From assembly GCA_964016985.1 (NCBI GenBank), contig OZ024826.1:59683507-59747506 (forward strand): a stretch of 64,000 nucleotides of DNA, in the 5' to 3' direction. The position numbers and the translations under genes are program-made. The DNA is from Anodontia alba. Its lineage: Eukaryota; Mollusca; Bivalvia; Lucinida; Lucinidae. The notes beneath the pieces are model-generated. The model had not been told where the DNA came from. It saw only the letters and a list, made by a program, of their open reading frames with translations, and made no database searches. Below are positions 45,853 to 60,484 of this stretch, in pieces (within the stretch, counting starts at the first letter, position 1; each line of letters opens with the position of its first letter).

Positions 45853-48800
45853 GGGCTCACGTTCGATGTCACTGAATGCTTCTTATCTCTTATCATAAGG
45901 AAGAACAATATAATTATATGGTTGTGGGATGAGGTTCTAAACGGTTCCTGAGATATTAATTATATGAACTGGAGTGGGTTGGGCTTACCCCGGGTGACCA
46001 ATGGTAGGTGTCACATGAAATATGTATATCTAAAATAGATGAAGCGTTATTAATGGCGTTGAGTATATGTTTGTTTCCTCTTGGTGTCATTGTAGGCTAT
46101 GTTCTATGCATGTGGCTTTACCTGGAAATATTGCACTACCCACAGAAACGTCGACAGACTGAGTAAGGTTGACTTTCGGAGTATGCCCTGTAATTAAAAT
46201 TTCTGTCTGTCTGTGGTCAGTTAGCGAAAAATGGGCCGTGGCCAGTTAGTGAAAATGGTTACACATGTATCACACAAATTGATACCAACAAGATCTGGCT
46301 CATGGGCTTACCAAATGCCACTTTTCATCCAAAAATGTGAAAATGTGGAAATTGTCTTCAACCATATGGGATATTTTGATAATATTTTGTATACATTGAC
46401 AAGGTCTAGGTAAAAAAATTTCCAAATGTCACTTTTCATTGAACAAGGCAAGGCCGATGTCAACGTGAATATATGTAAATCACCATAGGTCTGCAACCAT
46501 ATTGGTTGTTTTGATAACATTTTCTATACACATTGATATTGACAATGTGCGGGTCGTGCCCCTTTGCGATAGTTGATTCCTACTAATTTTGCACGATTCA
46601 GAGTAAATGGAGACTGATTTTATTTGTTTCAGCAAATTCCTGCACATTTCCGTTAAATCTACAAGGGACATGGGAAAGTCCAACGAAGGGCAATATAACC
46701 ATAACTAGCAATCAGATTGTTGGATATGACATATACACATATGCAGGATTAACATTCGATTGTTCGATAAACTCCAACGGCAGATATATCCTTCAGTAGG
46801 TATTCTCTATAGCCCATTTATGCCTAGCGTCCCATAGAAGGGATATTGGCAAACAGTGCAGACCCAGATCAGACGCCACAGAACGCGGCGTCTGATCAGG
46901 GTCTACGCTGTTTGCATTAAATACATGGATTTCTGTTAAACATGGTAGTAATAAAAAATAACCATACACCCCTTCTACTGGAAGCGGACCTGTCTAAAGA
47001 GTTGAGGTAGAAGAGTCAACTCGACATAAATGGGTTAAATTTTGCTAATCATCAAACATTCAGAACCAGACTGAGTTTCATTTTTATAGATTTTATCGAT
47101 GTTCAAACGTCGGCAAATAAGTCACAAACTGAATAAAGCTCGACGGCTTTATGTTAAGTTTGTGAGTGAACGTCGATGTGTAAACGTCGGCGAATAACTT
47201 ACAATCAGAATAAAACCCGGTAGGTTTTACGTTAAGTTTGTGAATGATTTTGCTGTCGTTTACACATCGATAAAGTCTATGAAAATGATATTTATTTCTT
47301 ATACTCCCCGTTCAGTCATGTTTACGTTGAAAACGTGAGTTATATAGCTTATTTTAGAAATCTACGCAAAGAAAATAATTCCAAGATCAGTGCTCAGTGG
47401 ACTTATCAAAGTATAGAAGCCGTTTCAAATTTGCCCTCGGCCAATCAAATTAGTTGAGTTGGAATTATTACCGTGTAACATTTTTTGGACATCATTACGT
47501 TAAAATGTATATATAATGTGTACTTGGACTTCATTACGTTAAAATGTATATATAATGTGCACCACAATGTTCCTCCACTTTATATAGTGAAAACAGGAGT
47601 TTATAGAGTCCACAATATTAGGGTGATTTTCAGTTTTGCACTTCTTCAGTTCACCTTTTTTCAGTTTGTTTTTTACCGCTAGCCACCATTTTACTGCATA
47701 ACTTTATCTTACTGTGCTTTATACCATTCCCATTTTTTTTTATAATAGCCTGGCTTACATAGCTCTAGATAGAAGTATTAAGATAATTATTAATTCTTTA
47801 TACCATTCCCATTTTTTTTTTTATAGCCTGGCTTACATAGCTCTAGATAGAAGTATTTAGATAATTATTAATTTTCTTATTTTGCTCGAAAACATAGATT
47901 GTGGGTACTCGTTAGAACCGCCTTGTCGAGGCCGTTCTAACGTGTACACACAATCTATGTTTTGAGCAGAAATATGAAAAATATCAGAGTTTTTTTTTTA
48001 TCTGAAAATGTTCAGTTTTTTTAGGTGAAATTTTCTATATATTTGAATAAATATTTTTCTTATTACTCCGTCACGAAAACATGCCTGTATAATTTTGATC
48101 CCCTTAAAACCCATTTTCTATATAGTAAAACTGGGGTTTACACTATTTTTCATATTTTTGCTCGAAAACATAGATTGTGGGTACTCGTTAGAACCGCCAT
48201 GTCGTGACGGTTCTAACGAGAACCCACAATCTATGTTTTGAGCAGAAATATGAAAAATATCAGAGTTTTTTATCTGAAAATTTTCAGTCTTTGGAGGCGA
48301 ACTTTTCTATATATTTAAATACGTGTGTTTTCGTAATGCGACGAAAACATATATTGTGGGTATTCATTAGAAGCGCCTCCGCGTGGCGCTTCTTATGAGT
48401 ACCCACAACTTATATTTTCGAGGAGAAGTAAGCAAATGTCAACAGAGTATGGTTAAAAAGTGTCTTTATGTAGAGACTTTTACGTATACATTTTACATAG
48501 GTGTCTTTTCATGTGAAGAGCTTCAAATCTTCCGCACAAATATGCTTTATTATTGCTGCTCCATAAATATGATACATTTTGCTTGGAGCTACCCTTTTCT
48601 GGCAGGGTGAGACAGACGACAGCAGCCCCTAAAATTTCAGTGACACCGGGCTTACTTTTGTGTATTGTCTTTTCTTATAAAGTATTTTACTACAAATCTA
48701 GACACCTGAAAAATATATTCCATTAAGTTCAGTGTATGCATATAAAATATTCAAGAATTTCTATTCTCTTCCAGATCTGATAATTTCACAGTTTTGGCTG

Positions 48801-51800
48801 GAAACGAAGTGTATGCTCTCCTGTGCTTGAAACTAACACAGCAAACAACAAACCTGTATACATACTTTGTCTTAACAAGTAAGCAACTTTATCGTTTGAC
48901 CTTGCTAAATATTTTTTCCAAACGTATGCAAAAACTGAAGGCCAGAAACTGACTGCGCAAGGGCGCTGTCTGATGAGGGTCTCAGTAGTTCGCATACAGA
49001 ATTATGGAACACAGTAGAAATACCGGATAAGGGTTTAATGAAAGGAAACGACAGCATAAAACGACAACAAAAACAACACTAAGATTAACTGTAACAGGAA
49101 TACCATCTTAACCCATTTTAGTCTGCAGACCCCACAAAAGGGTAACTGGCAAACAGTGAAGATGCAAATCAGACGTCGCAGAATGCAGCGTCTGATCTGG
49201 GTCTTCACTGTTTGCAAATAGTTTAGTCATTTTTTCTCTAGGAATATTTGAATCCTATAGCCTGGCATACCTGAAATTGAAATTGGACACTTCCAGTATG
49301 TAGTATATGGTAGTTTATTCAGTCTAAAATGGGTTACATTAACAGGGATCTTTATGTGCGATTTTCACTAGTGTTATTGTCACAGTAGTCTCTTTCTTTT
49401 GAAGTACTACCAGAAATCGACGCATTTTAGAGAAAAAGAGTCACCTTTAACTCTTTCGGTGCCAAATTTCAGACGACATTTGCCGTCTGCTTTTTTTTAA
49501 TTTTAACAAACTATCGTTTTGAAAGACGTTTATATGCAAAGTTGAAAGACTGAATGTCAAACAGCATAGATCCAGATAAGACGGCTCATTGAGCTGTCTC
49601 ATCTGGATCTATGCTGTTTGCAAAAGCCTCTTATTATCGCCTGTGGCAGAGAAAGAGTTAAACCAAGTATACATTCCTGACTATTTGAATGGAATGATTA
49701 TTTCAAAACCGGAAACAGTGAAGGCTTGATGACCTTAAGTGACGTATATACATTATATACATTATTCAAAGCACTATATACATTATTCAAAGCTCTTTGC
49801 TATACGTCACCAAAGCATTGAACATAAAACACATCTTGACTCTGTTCCGGAACACTTGTCTGTCGAGGACCAACATATGTCTGTGACTATTCCTTTAATG
49901 GTGGTTAGCAGCAAATAAAACAAAATGAAATTTTATGACTTCATCCTGTTAATTTAACCCATTTATGCCGAGTGGACTCTTCTACCATAACTCTTTGTCC
50001 ATTAGCAATATAAGGGGTGACTGGTTAGCTTTTGGTTACCAATGTACCTTTTATGGTTTGCAAATGTCCCTTTTTACGGAACGCTAGCCATAGATGGGTT
50101 AAAGGTTGCCGTAGCAATTCAGCTACACAACTCTGTGGTTGCAGAGAGAAATTGTGTCTAGGGAACAAAATGCATCTTGGTTAATTTGGTTTGAGCAATA
50201 CAAACTTGACAGTGGAGTGAGTAGTGCACAGACATTGCTGTGCAGGTATAACATGAAAAGTTCAGCATGATAGAATAATTGATAAATACACATTATTACT
50301 ACAGTAAGAAAGAATAATTGATAAATACACATTATTACTACAGTAAGAAAGAATAATTGATAAATACACATTATTATTACAGTAAGAGAGAATAATTGAT
50401 AAAAATATCAGAGGCTTATAGCTATCATCTCCCTAGTTTGGGGAATACAGCATGTTGTATGCGGGTTGCCTGTCATTTGATTGGCTTCTGACTGATATCT
50501 TATCAGGAATACAGTCTAGTTCTCTTAGAGAAACTGTTATGATAATAGTTTTCACCTCTGTATTACTTTATTAACCATTTATAAAATTAATTATTACACA
50601 TGCCAGTTGCCCAGGTAACAAAAAAAAAAAAAAAAAAAAAAAATCAGCAGACAGCATTCTTAAATACTTTTCTTATTTTTTTTCTCAGAAAATATGGTTT
50701 GACATTTCATGCAACCTGTCTCCTTAGTTTGCATGAAATGTCAAACCCTGCTTTCTGGAAGAACTTTATAAAAATTAAATTGTCGTCTGCTGAAATTTGT
50801 ACTCAGCATGCTAAGCATTAACCGGCTTTGACTAGGCGGTTGGCATGAATAACTATTATTTTTGTTAATATTAAATGGAATACTACAGAGGTGAAAGTTA
50901 TTATCATAACAGTTTCTCTAAGAGAACTAAATTGTATTCCTGGTAAGCTATCAGTGACAAGCCAATCAGATGATAGGCAACCCACACACAACATGTTCTA
51001 TATCCTATACTAGGGAGCTCCATTAGTAGAATTATAAGCCTCTGATAAACATTGTTACTGCAGTAAAAATAATAACTGATAAATAAACATTATTGCTTCA
51101 GCAAGAAAGAATAATTGATGTATATACATTAATGCTACAGTAACATGATCTGACGTTCTATATCACGTCAAATGGTGCTCCCAGTCCACATTATCTCAAG
51201 AGACGCTTGCATCGGGTATGATCCAGATATATGGAACATCTTCGAAGCGTGACTCAGAACATCAATCATGAGCCGCAATGTCAGAAAACGTACCTTCGAA
51301 CCTTTGCGCACAGCAAAGACTCAGATCAGCCTGATCATAGTCTTCGTTGTTCGCATGAAGAAACTTTGCATACTTGGCTATCCAAACTGCGCCTAGTGAA
51401 GATTCAGATCAGACTGCGCGAATGCGCAGGCTGATCTGAATCTTCGCCCGGCGCATATGTCCAGCGGTCATTTTCCGACATTGCGACTCATACATGTATA
51501 CCTTGATAATCAAGTCTTAAAGCGTCATTTACAATGCTACTCTTTTTGTATGTCTCCTTGTATATACATGTACAGACTTTTGTATAGTCTGAGGTCCTTT
51601 TGAAAGATTAGCAAATGTTTATGCTAAATGTTGTCATACTCTTTAAGTAAAGACTATACTTTACTTTTCTCTACTCAGTTTGCTTGACTTGAATGAAAGA
51701 ACGTTGTACGTTCATCATGCAAGAAGGAAAAGACTGGTGCCGGTCAGACAGGTTTTACTCAATTTTAAGGAGTGTTTGTCAGAGGTGAAAAAGCAATTTT

Positions 51801-54800
51801 TATTTAAATGCCGATTTAAAAAATGAATGCATCCAAAGGAGGTGCTAACGTAACTGCTCCTGGTCAAAACGGTATAAATCTTACTACATATAATAATATG
51901 CTGAACTGTTTTATTTTAGGTGAGCTAGCAGACGCAAACAATGAGAGAGTAGTGTTTCAGGCTGCCACTACGCTCTCCTATACCGAAGCCGATGCCTGTG
52001 ATGATACATCCGTCCAAAACACACCACAAGAAACTAAACTACTGGTCAGATATGGTAATTATTTTGTATTACAGTTAAAACTGCAGTGACTCGAACACCG
52101 ACGACTCGTTTAGCGTGTCTGATGCGAACTCGTTTTTTGAGTCCTTATCTTTACGAAAACAGGCCTATTCAAATATATGGAAAAAATCACCTCCAAAAAC
52201 TTAGAATTTTCAGATAAAAAACTCTGATAATTTTTATATTTCTGCTCAAAACATAGATCGTGGGTACTCGTTAGAACCGCCTCGGCGAGGCGGTTCTAAT
52301 GAGTACACACAATCTATGTTTTGAGCAAAAATAAGAAAAATAATTTATACACCTGTAAACCCGAGTTTTACTACATGAAAGTGGGGCTTAAGGGGGTCAA
52401 AATTATATAGGCGTGTTTTCGTGATGGAAATTGTTCCGACAGCTCAAGAAAACAAATTTATCAAGATAATGTATGTTGTTTGTATTCATTAGAATCGCCT
52501 CATTTAGGCTATTCTAACGAGTACACTCAACATACCTTTATTATATCGAAGATCGATAAAGCATCCTAAATTATCCCTATTAGCCTCCTGAATTGGCGCT
52601 ATGATTGACCCTCAGTGGTTTTAACCAACCATGTCTAGAGCAAATTTCCATGAACCCAAAGCTGTTCCATCCAAAGATGTTCAGTTGTATGTTAATGTAA
52701 TTGATGATGCAGTTTAGGGGGCTTAGGGGGAAATATGGGACATTGAGGAACATGGTCCACCCTGAACAAAATATATAAAAAAAGTTTTGTCCAAATATCT
52801 CTGAACTCAGGATTTTTTCCGCATGAAATATTCATTTACCTTCTTTTTCACAGAATAGGAAAGAAAAGTACCCCTACAACATATATAAAAGGTCGCGCTA
52901 GCTTTTAAACTAGGGAATACACCCATATTTTTGCATGAAAAATCAGTGATATAAGAAATTGGTTTCAGAGAAATGGAAACTATTCTATTTCGTTACCTGA
53001 TTTTCACCTGACATATATCTTGCATAAAAGTGCAAAATATACTAGGATGAAAAAAAAAACAAAACAAAAAAAAACAAAACAAAAAAAAAAACAACAAAAA
53101 AAACAAACAAAAACGCCGGGTAACCTTTACAGATAGTGTTAAAGTTGTTTTTATTTTTGTATAACTTTTCATCTTTATTGAACAAGTTGACAAAGTTTCA
53201 TTCGATTTTCAGTGACGATTATAAGAAAAAATACCACAGTGAACGAATTATCAATCTGACCGATGTTCATTATTCTAGACCAAGCAATAAAATATTTGTT
53301 GCATATTCTATGTACCCGGCATTTCTTTTTCGTCCTAGTATATAACTAAAGACGGGGGTGGTCGGGTGGTGCGAAGGTGCTGTGTATCTTACGTCACCGG
53401 GGCGTCCAACTGATATTGGCTTACAGTGGGCAAGGCCTGCTATCCTTGTAGTGGATAAGGGTAGAGGGGGAATGTTTTTATTTCTTCTGTTTCTTCACTT
53501 TTATTCCCGTTCCTCTTTCTTCCCTGTCCCTCTCTTTCATCTCCTCTACTCTCTCTTCTATCTCTTTTCTCCCTTTCTCTGGGAGACGACACAAAATGAC
53601 CTTCAAGGGTTGACGTGTCGTTAAACCCCAACACAATCAATCAATATAACTAAAGAACCCAGGAAAGTCACCATCACAAAGAGAGTCCTCCCAAGGCACG
53701 GAAAGAAATAGAGATGGGGAACAAACAGTGACAAACACAACAGCAGCAGGTGCAGTAATCTACATACAAACGAAGAAGTAACAATTACTGGGGGCGTGGG
53801 GGTTGGGGCTTGGGAGCGTGGGGGCGTGGGGCTTTAACCTGTCTTGTTGCAACGACTGAGAATCTTAATTTGTCCGAAAAATCAGTATTACCTTTCTGAA
53901 TTTATAGACTAAGTCTACATATCATTAGGGTTCCATAAAATTCGGGTTCCGACAGACCTTCCTGCAGAAGTGTTTTCAAGCCAGCTAGTGTCGGTCAGTT
54001 AGGCCTCATCAGTGACCCTCTAGTACATTTTCAAAAATCGCGGAATGGGATCAGTTATCACAAAATATCAGAAAATATCAATTACACTGTAGTTATTAAG
54101 TCAGAAGAATACTCATTTACTTGACACTTTACAGGAACGGCGAGCTCAGAGGCTATTCAATGCCCGAATGATATCCTGGGTCAGTATTGGTATTACAATG
54201 GGACCAGCGGTGGGTCAAGCATCAACTGCAGCGCAAGTTTCTGGGATGTGTGTACTGACCTCACAACCATGACATTCGACTATACTAAGTGTAGTACAAG
54301 ACTGGCATATTCAGGTAAGTGTTAACCCCAAAAGCACCAATCACAAGTGCAGCAGAGGACATTTTGAAATATTTGTTTGTTTGTGTTTTCTTTTTACTTT
54401 TCACAGAGAATAAGTCCTGACATTGCATGTGAATCATGTGTCAAGCAGACAATTCACATGAACTGTTTAGACTTATTTTCTTTGAAAAAAAAAATGAATG
54501 TCATCTGCTATACATTTTACTTGGCTACATTTTACTTGGGCTTTATGGATTCAGTCCTCAGTTATACAAGCGTATTCAGCGTATGATAAGTGCTATGTGG
54601 CAGCAATAAAAATTCTCAGCTTTCATTTTCCTTTGGATTACTCGGCACATTCTGTTGTCTTAGAAAATCGAATTCCGCTTAAGATGGTACAACCATGTTG
54701 ACTACATTGCTTTCATATGAAGAATCTCAGTGAAATCGAGACTTGGATTATTATTTTATTAGTTCGGCATTTCCAATGATAACCTTTATAGAATAGCTCT

Positions 54801-57800
54801 TATTACGCCCAGTCTCATTCCTTGTAATGCTAAACTGACAGAGATTACATTGACCGCGCCATGCGGAAAAATATCCGGGTATTTGTGGACAGCGACGGCC
54901 CAGATCACCTTGCGCATCCGCGCAGTCTAATTAGTCCCATCGCTGTCCGCTAACAGAATCATTGGATACTACAGAATGTAGAACAAAGGCCCGGATGATA
55001 CTTTGCGCATGCGCAGGATGATCTGAATCTGCGCATTTTGCGCATGTGCGAAGGCACTTTTTCGCTTGATGCGATCCATTTAAGCTTCACCATAACAAAT
55101 TTTGACATAAGCGGATAATGATTGTCACATAAATACAGTTAAAGGAAATTGATACCAATAAAAACAAGAATTCCGCGGAAGGCGTCATCGCACCTGCTGG
55201 CGCAAAAGTCACAGGAGCCTCAATCAGAATGTGGTTATTAAATAAGTTTATTTCATTCTTAGCAGTACTTACTTGGAAAACTGGGTTGAAAAAAATGTAG
55301 ACAAAGTGCCTAGTGGGGCACATATATTCCAGGCCAGTCCCATTCCCTCTAATGGCTATATCTTCAGCACTGACTTTTCGTATCATACAGCCCAATGATA
55401 ATGGAACGTTGACGTAAAATGTGTAAAAGTCACTGGAGCATGAAATATAGGTCAAGGTCACGGGTCAAGGTACCTGCTAATTCAGTACATCAAGGAGAAG
55501 CACAATGCAAGGTATGGTGGTTGTAGGCCTTATAGTTGAGGAGTTATCAAACATCAACGTAAAATGTGTCAAATATAGGTCAAGGTCACTGGGTTAAGGT
55601 ACCTGCCAAGCCAGGGCAATGAGATGAAGCACTATGCAAGGTTTAGTGGTTGTAGGTCTTATATTTGAGGAGATACCGAACATCAATATAAAATGTGTCA
55701 AAGTCACTGGAGTGCACAATATAGGTCAAGGTCACCAGGTCAAGGTACCTGTCTAGTCAGTACATCGAGAAGATGTGCTATATAAGGTTTGGTGGTTGAA
55801 GGCCTTACAGTTGAGGACATATGGAAGGGTGACCTAAAAGGTGTAAAAGTCAATGGAGCGTAAAATATAGGTCAAGGTCACCAAGTCAAGGTACCTGCAG
55901 AGTCTGTACATTGAGGAGAAGCACTATGCAAGGTTTGATGGTTGTAGGCCTTATAGTTGAGGAGATATTGAACGTTGACGTAAAATGTGTAAAAGGCACT
56001 GGAGCTCAAAATATAGGTCAAGGTCACCGGGTCAAGATACCTGCCAAGTCAGTACATATAGGAGAAGCACTATGCAAGGTTTGTGGCTAGAGGTCTTACA
56101 CTTGAGGAGATCTGGAACGTTGATGTAAATTATGTCAAAGTCACTGCAGCCAAAATATAGGTCAAGGTCACCAGGTCAAGGTATCTGCTAAGTCAGTACA
56201 TTGAGGAGAAGCAATTTGCAAGGTTTGATGGTTGTAGGCCTTATAGTTGAGGAGATATCGAATGTCGACGCAAAATATGTCAAAGTCACTGGAGCGCAAA
56301 ATATAGGTCAAGGTCACCGGGTCAAGGTACCTGCCAAGTCTGTACATCTAGAAGAAGCACTATGCAAGGTTTGGTAGTTGTATGCCTTATAGTTGAGAAG
56401 ATCTGGAATGTCAACGTAAATTGTGTCAAAGTCAATGGAGCGCAAAATATAGGTCAAGATCACTGGGTCAACATATCTGCCAAGTCAGGAGGTCAGGGAG
56501 ATGTGTCATGCAAGGAATGATGGTTGTTGTAGAATTGTAGTTGATTAGAATACTAACTTTGACGTAAATGTCGAACTTCGACATAACAGAACTGTTAAGA
56601 GACAGACGGACGGACGAACGGACAGACGAATGGAAAAGCGGGCACCTATGTTGCAAAGTCAGGAGGTCAGGGAGATATTTCATACAAGGTTTGATGGTTG
56701 TTTAGTCTTGTAGTTGATTAGAATACTAACTTTGACATAAATGTCGAACGTCGACATAAATGTTGACAGACGGACGGACGGACTGACGGACGGACGGACA
56801 AACAGACAGACGAATGGAAAAGTGGGCACCTGTGTCGCAAAGTCGGGAGGTCAGGGAGATGTTTCATGCAAGGTTTGATGGTTGTAGGCCTTATAGTTGA
56901 GGAGATATCGAATGTGGACGCAAAATATGTCAAAGTCACTGGAGCGCAAAATATAGGTCAAGGTCACCGGGTCAAGGTACCTGCCAAGTCTGTACATCTA
57001 GAAGAAGCACTATGCAAGGTTTGGTAGTTGTATGCCTTATAGTTGAGAAGATCTGGAATGTCAACGTAAATTGTGTCAAAGTCAATGGAGTGCAAAATAT
57101 AGGTCAAGATCACTGGGTCAACATATCTGCCAAGTCAGGAGGTCAGGGAGATGTGTCATGCAAGGAATGATGGTTGTTGTAGAATTGTAGTTGATTAGAA
57201 TACTAACTTTGACGTAAATGTCGAACTTCGACATAACAGAACTGTTAAGAGACAGACGGACGGACAAACGGACAGACGAATGGAAAAGCGGGCACCTATG
57301 TCGCAAAGTCAGGAGGTCAGGGAGATATTTCATACAAGGTTTGATGGTTGTTTAGTCTTGTAGTTGATTAGAATACTAACTTTGACATAAATGTCGAACG
57401 TCGACATAAATGTTGACAGACGGACGGACGGACTGACGGACGGACGGACAAACAGACAGACGAATGGAAAAGTGGGCACCTGTGTCGCAAAGTCGGGAGG
57501 TCAGGGAGATGTTTCATGCAAGTTTTTATGGTTGTTTAGTCTTGTAGTTGATTAAAATACTAACTTTGACATAAATGTCGAACGTCGACATAAATGTTGA
57601 CAGACGGACGGACGAATGGACAGACATACGGAAAAGCGGACGCCTATGTTGCAAAGTCAGGAGGTCAGGGAGATGTTTCATGCAAGGTTTGATGGTTGTT
57701 TAGTCTTGTAGTTGATTAGAATACTAACTTTGACATAAATGTCGAACGTCGACATAAATGTTGACAGACGGACGGACGGACGGACGGACGGACGGACGGA

Positions 57801-58712
57801 CAGAAAATCGGACGCCTATATCGCACCCTGCTACAAGCAGGTGCGATAAAAAGGATTCATCTCCCTTTTGGAGAAGGTCCTTCTCTAAAAGGAAAGAATT
57901 TGCTCCCAAAGGGGAGTAAATTCTTTCCTTTTAGAGTAGACCCCAGTAGGTGTTGTTGAATAGGGAAGCGAAGAGGAAGTCACAAAAATTGTAAAAATGT
58001 AGGAAAATGTACCAAGTGTATTCAGTCCTCTCAATACAGCCGTTTTGATTTGGGTCTTTGTTTGCTGTCCCTCAACACCATACTCGGCTCTGGCGAGTAC
58101 CGAAGATTCGGATCTAATTACTTTTTTTCTAAATATAAGCAAAAGCTTATTCTGGCTATCAACTGGTACTGCCTCACAAGATTGTCTGAATGTTTATTTT
58201 TGTGGCTATACAAACAGAAATATTTGTAGGTTAAAAGAATTGAATGCGTTAGAGAAAAGCGCCCATTGTCGTTGAAACCAGTTGTTACTAGGGTTCTTTT
58301 GAGCTTTCCAAAATAGTTGTATGTAACAGAATCGAAAGTGTTTAGAGAAAGAAATATTTCGTTAGCGAAACGAATTATTGCCCTAAAGCGGGTTTGTTCT
58401 GCGAGTTTATGACAAACAGAATATTTGTAGGATAACTGAATTGAATGTATTAGAGAAAAGAGTCCGTTGTCGGTGAAAATGAATTGGTATTACAGTATAT
58501 GGTCTTACAGATATTGACATCATCTGAATAACATGTTGCTTTAGTAATATGCTTTAGTATTGTCAGACCTAAAATGATCTCCGATCAATGTGTTGAAGAG
58601 GGACGGGGCTAGGTCCACATACGAAACTTGCAGTTTGTCAAGGGTGCTAGCCTAATATCTGTCCTTTGCAAATGAATAAGGCTAGCGATATTGCCATGTT
58701 TATAGCCGTATG

Positions 58713-58766
<54 letters not shown>

Positions 58767-60440
58767 AAAGTCAGAAACATCATTCTTACTTTTGAGGTTC
58801 CTAATTATAGTCTTGTTTTTTTCAATGCAAGAACTACTGGAATAATTCTCATAAACAACGGAAAAACATGATATTAAACCCTTCTCTGGTGCATTAGAAT
58901 GCTGCGTTTCGTAGCTATGGTCTTTCTTTGGTATATCCAAATTTCATGTTAGCCCTCTTTGTGTACTGAAAGATTTACATTCGTCACATTTTTTTTAAAA
59001 TGGAATACACTAGTCCGAGTTTCATACTGTCTCATGCTAAAGGGCTGTGTCGCATTATATTAAAAAAAAATAAAATTCCGGGGGAAAAGTATTATGTTTT
59101 TGTAATTTTCCTGAAATTTGATAAAATAAGACATAGTCTTGCATCGCGCCCTTATATTATGCAATGTACTGTTACTATATTACAGCCGGTGGTGCAGTGA
59201 AATGTATATACTACGTCGAGGACGGCACACAGTCAGTGATGTATTTATACAATACCGACGCTTCTGTGAATGGTACTGTCAATTCTACGTACCAGTACTC
59301 GTGTATGGTAAGTTTGATGATTTAAATGAGGGGCACTGATTAAAGATTATAAAAGGAATGACTAACTTTGTTATTAAGTACGTCCAACGTGAACAGCGAA
59401 ACAGTTCCCCGAACCGAGGAGCGAAACAGTTCCCCTAACCGTGGAGCGGTTCGGCGTGCAGACGCACTACTATAGACTAACGATGTGACCAGTGATGTGT
59501 GTGACCAAAAATGTGATGGTCCAACAAACGCTTGGGTGGTTCGGTGCTTATCCTGAAAAACAATAAGCGTTACGTGATTTGGCAGAGACTATTGACACGG
59601 CAGCCGTGCAGATAATAGCAACAAAACAGCCAAGAACGTCAAGTATTCCAATTGCACGGGGTTGAATCACGAGACTGATGACGTCAGCCTACAAAATTTG
59701 CGATCGCGGCCATTTTGAATTTTGTATCCACTTAGAATTTTATTTCTATTCCTTCTCCGTCCAGTTATAAGTTAAGCATGTTTCGTTTTGTGCATAGATA
59801 CACTTTGATGTAGATTTTTAGATAACACATAGACTTTACGCTCTTTTCACGTGATAATCTGAAAACACTTCGGCACAATATTGTGTTTGTTCGACCGGTT
59901 TGTAAATTGTTATTTTAATGTTGTTTTTTTTTTCTGCTTTTCATAATGTGTAGAATCGCAAAAACAAACAAATAAACAAACAAAAAGACAAAAAAGAAAC
60001 AAGAAAAAAAAAAAAAAAAAAAAAACAAAAAAAAACGCATAAACAGTCAAAAATCTCTAGGAAAACTCCTGAAGCAGTAAAATGGAGTTCAGATAAGCGA
60101 ACGTTAGTGTATTTTGGTTGTACCTGTCACCGACATACACTTGTTTTCGGTATTCTGAAAGCTTGGCCCCCGTGCATCGGGGCCCGCGAAATAGATGGGC
60201 TGCCTAAAGCCTCCATGGCAGAGCTGCTAGTAGCTAACCAGGACCCGAATGCATGTGATCGGATCGGGTAAAAGTCCCTAAAAAAGTTTGGAGGCAATGT
60301 CTCTGTACTACTGAAACATTGTTGACTTGGACGTTATTTCGCAATTCATGTAGTGGATACAGAAGTCAAGCGTGGTCTGAAATCATATTTGTTCAATATC
60401 TATACGGGTCCGGTGCTTCTAGATTGCTCCATTTTTGGAC

Positions 60441-60484
<44 letters not shown>

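Noticed and set aside
56468..57909. Minus-strand frames with Arg-Pro-Ser-Val repeats
   Set aside because: They read through the (GACG)n runs and the 650-bp duplication, not through a gene.
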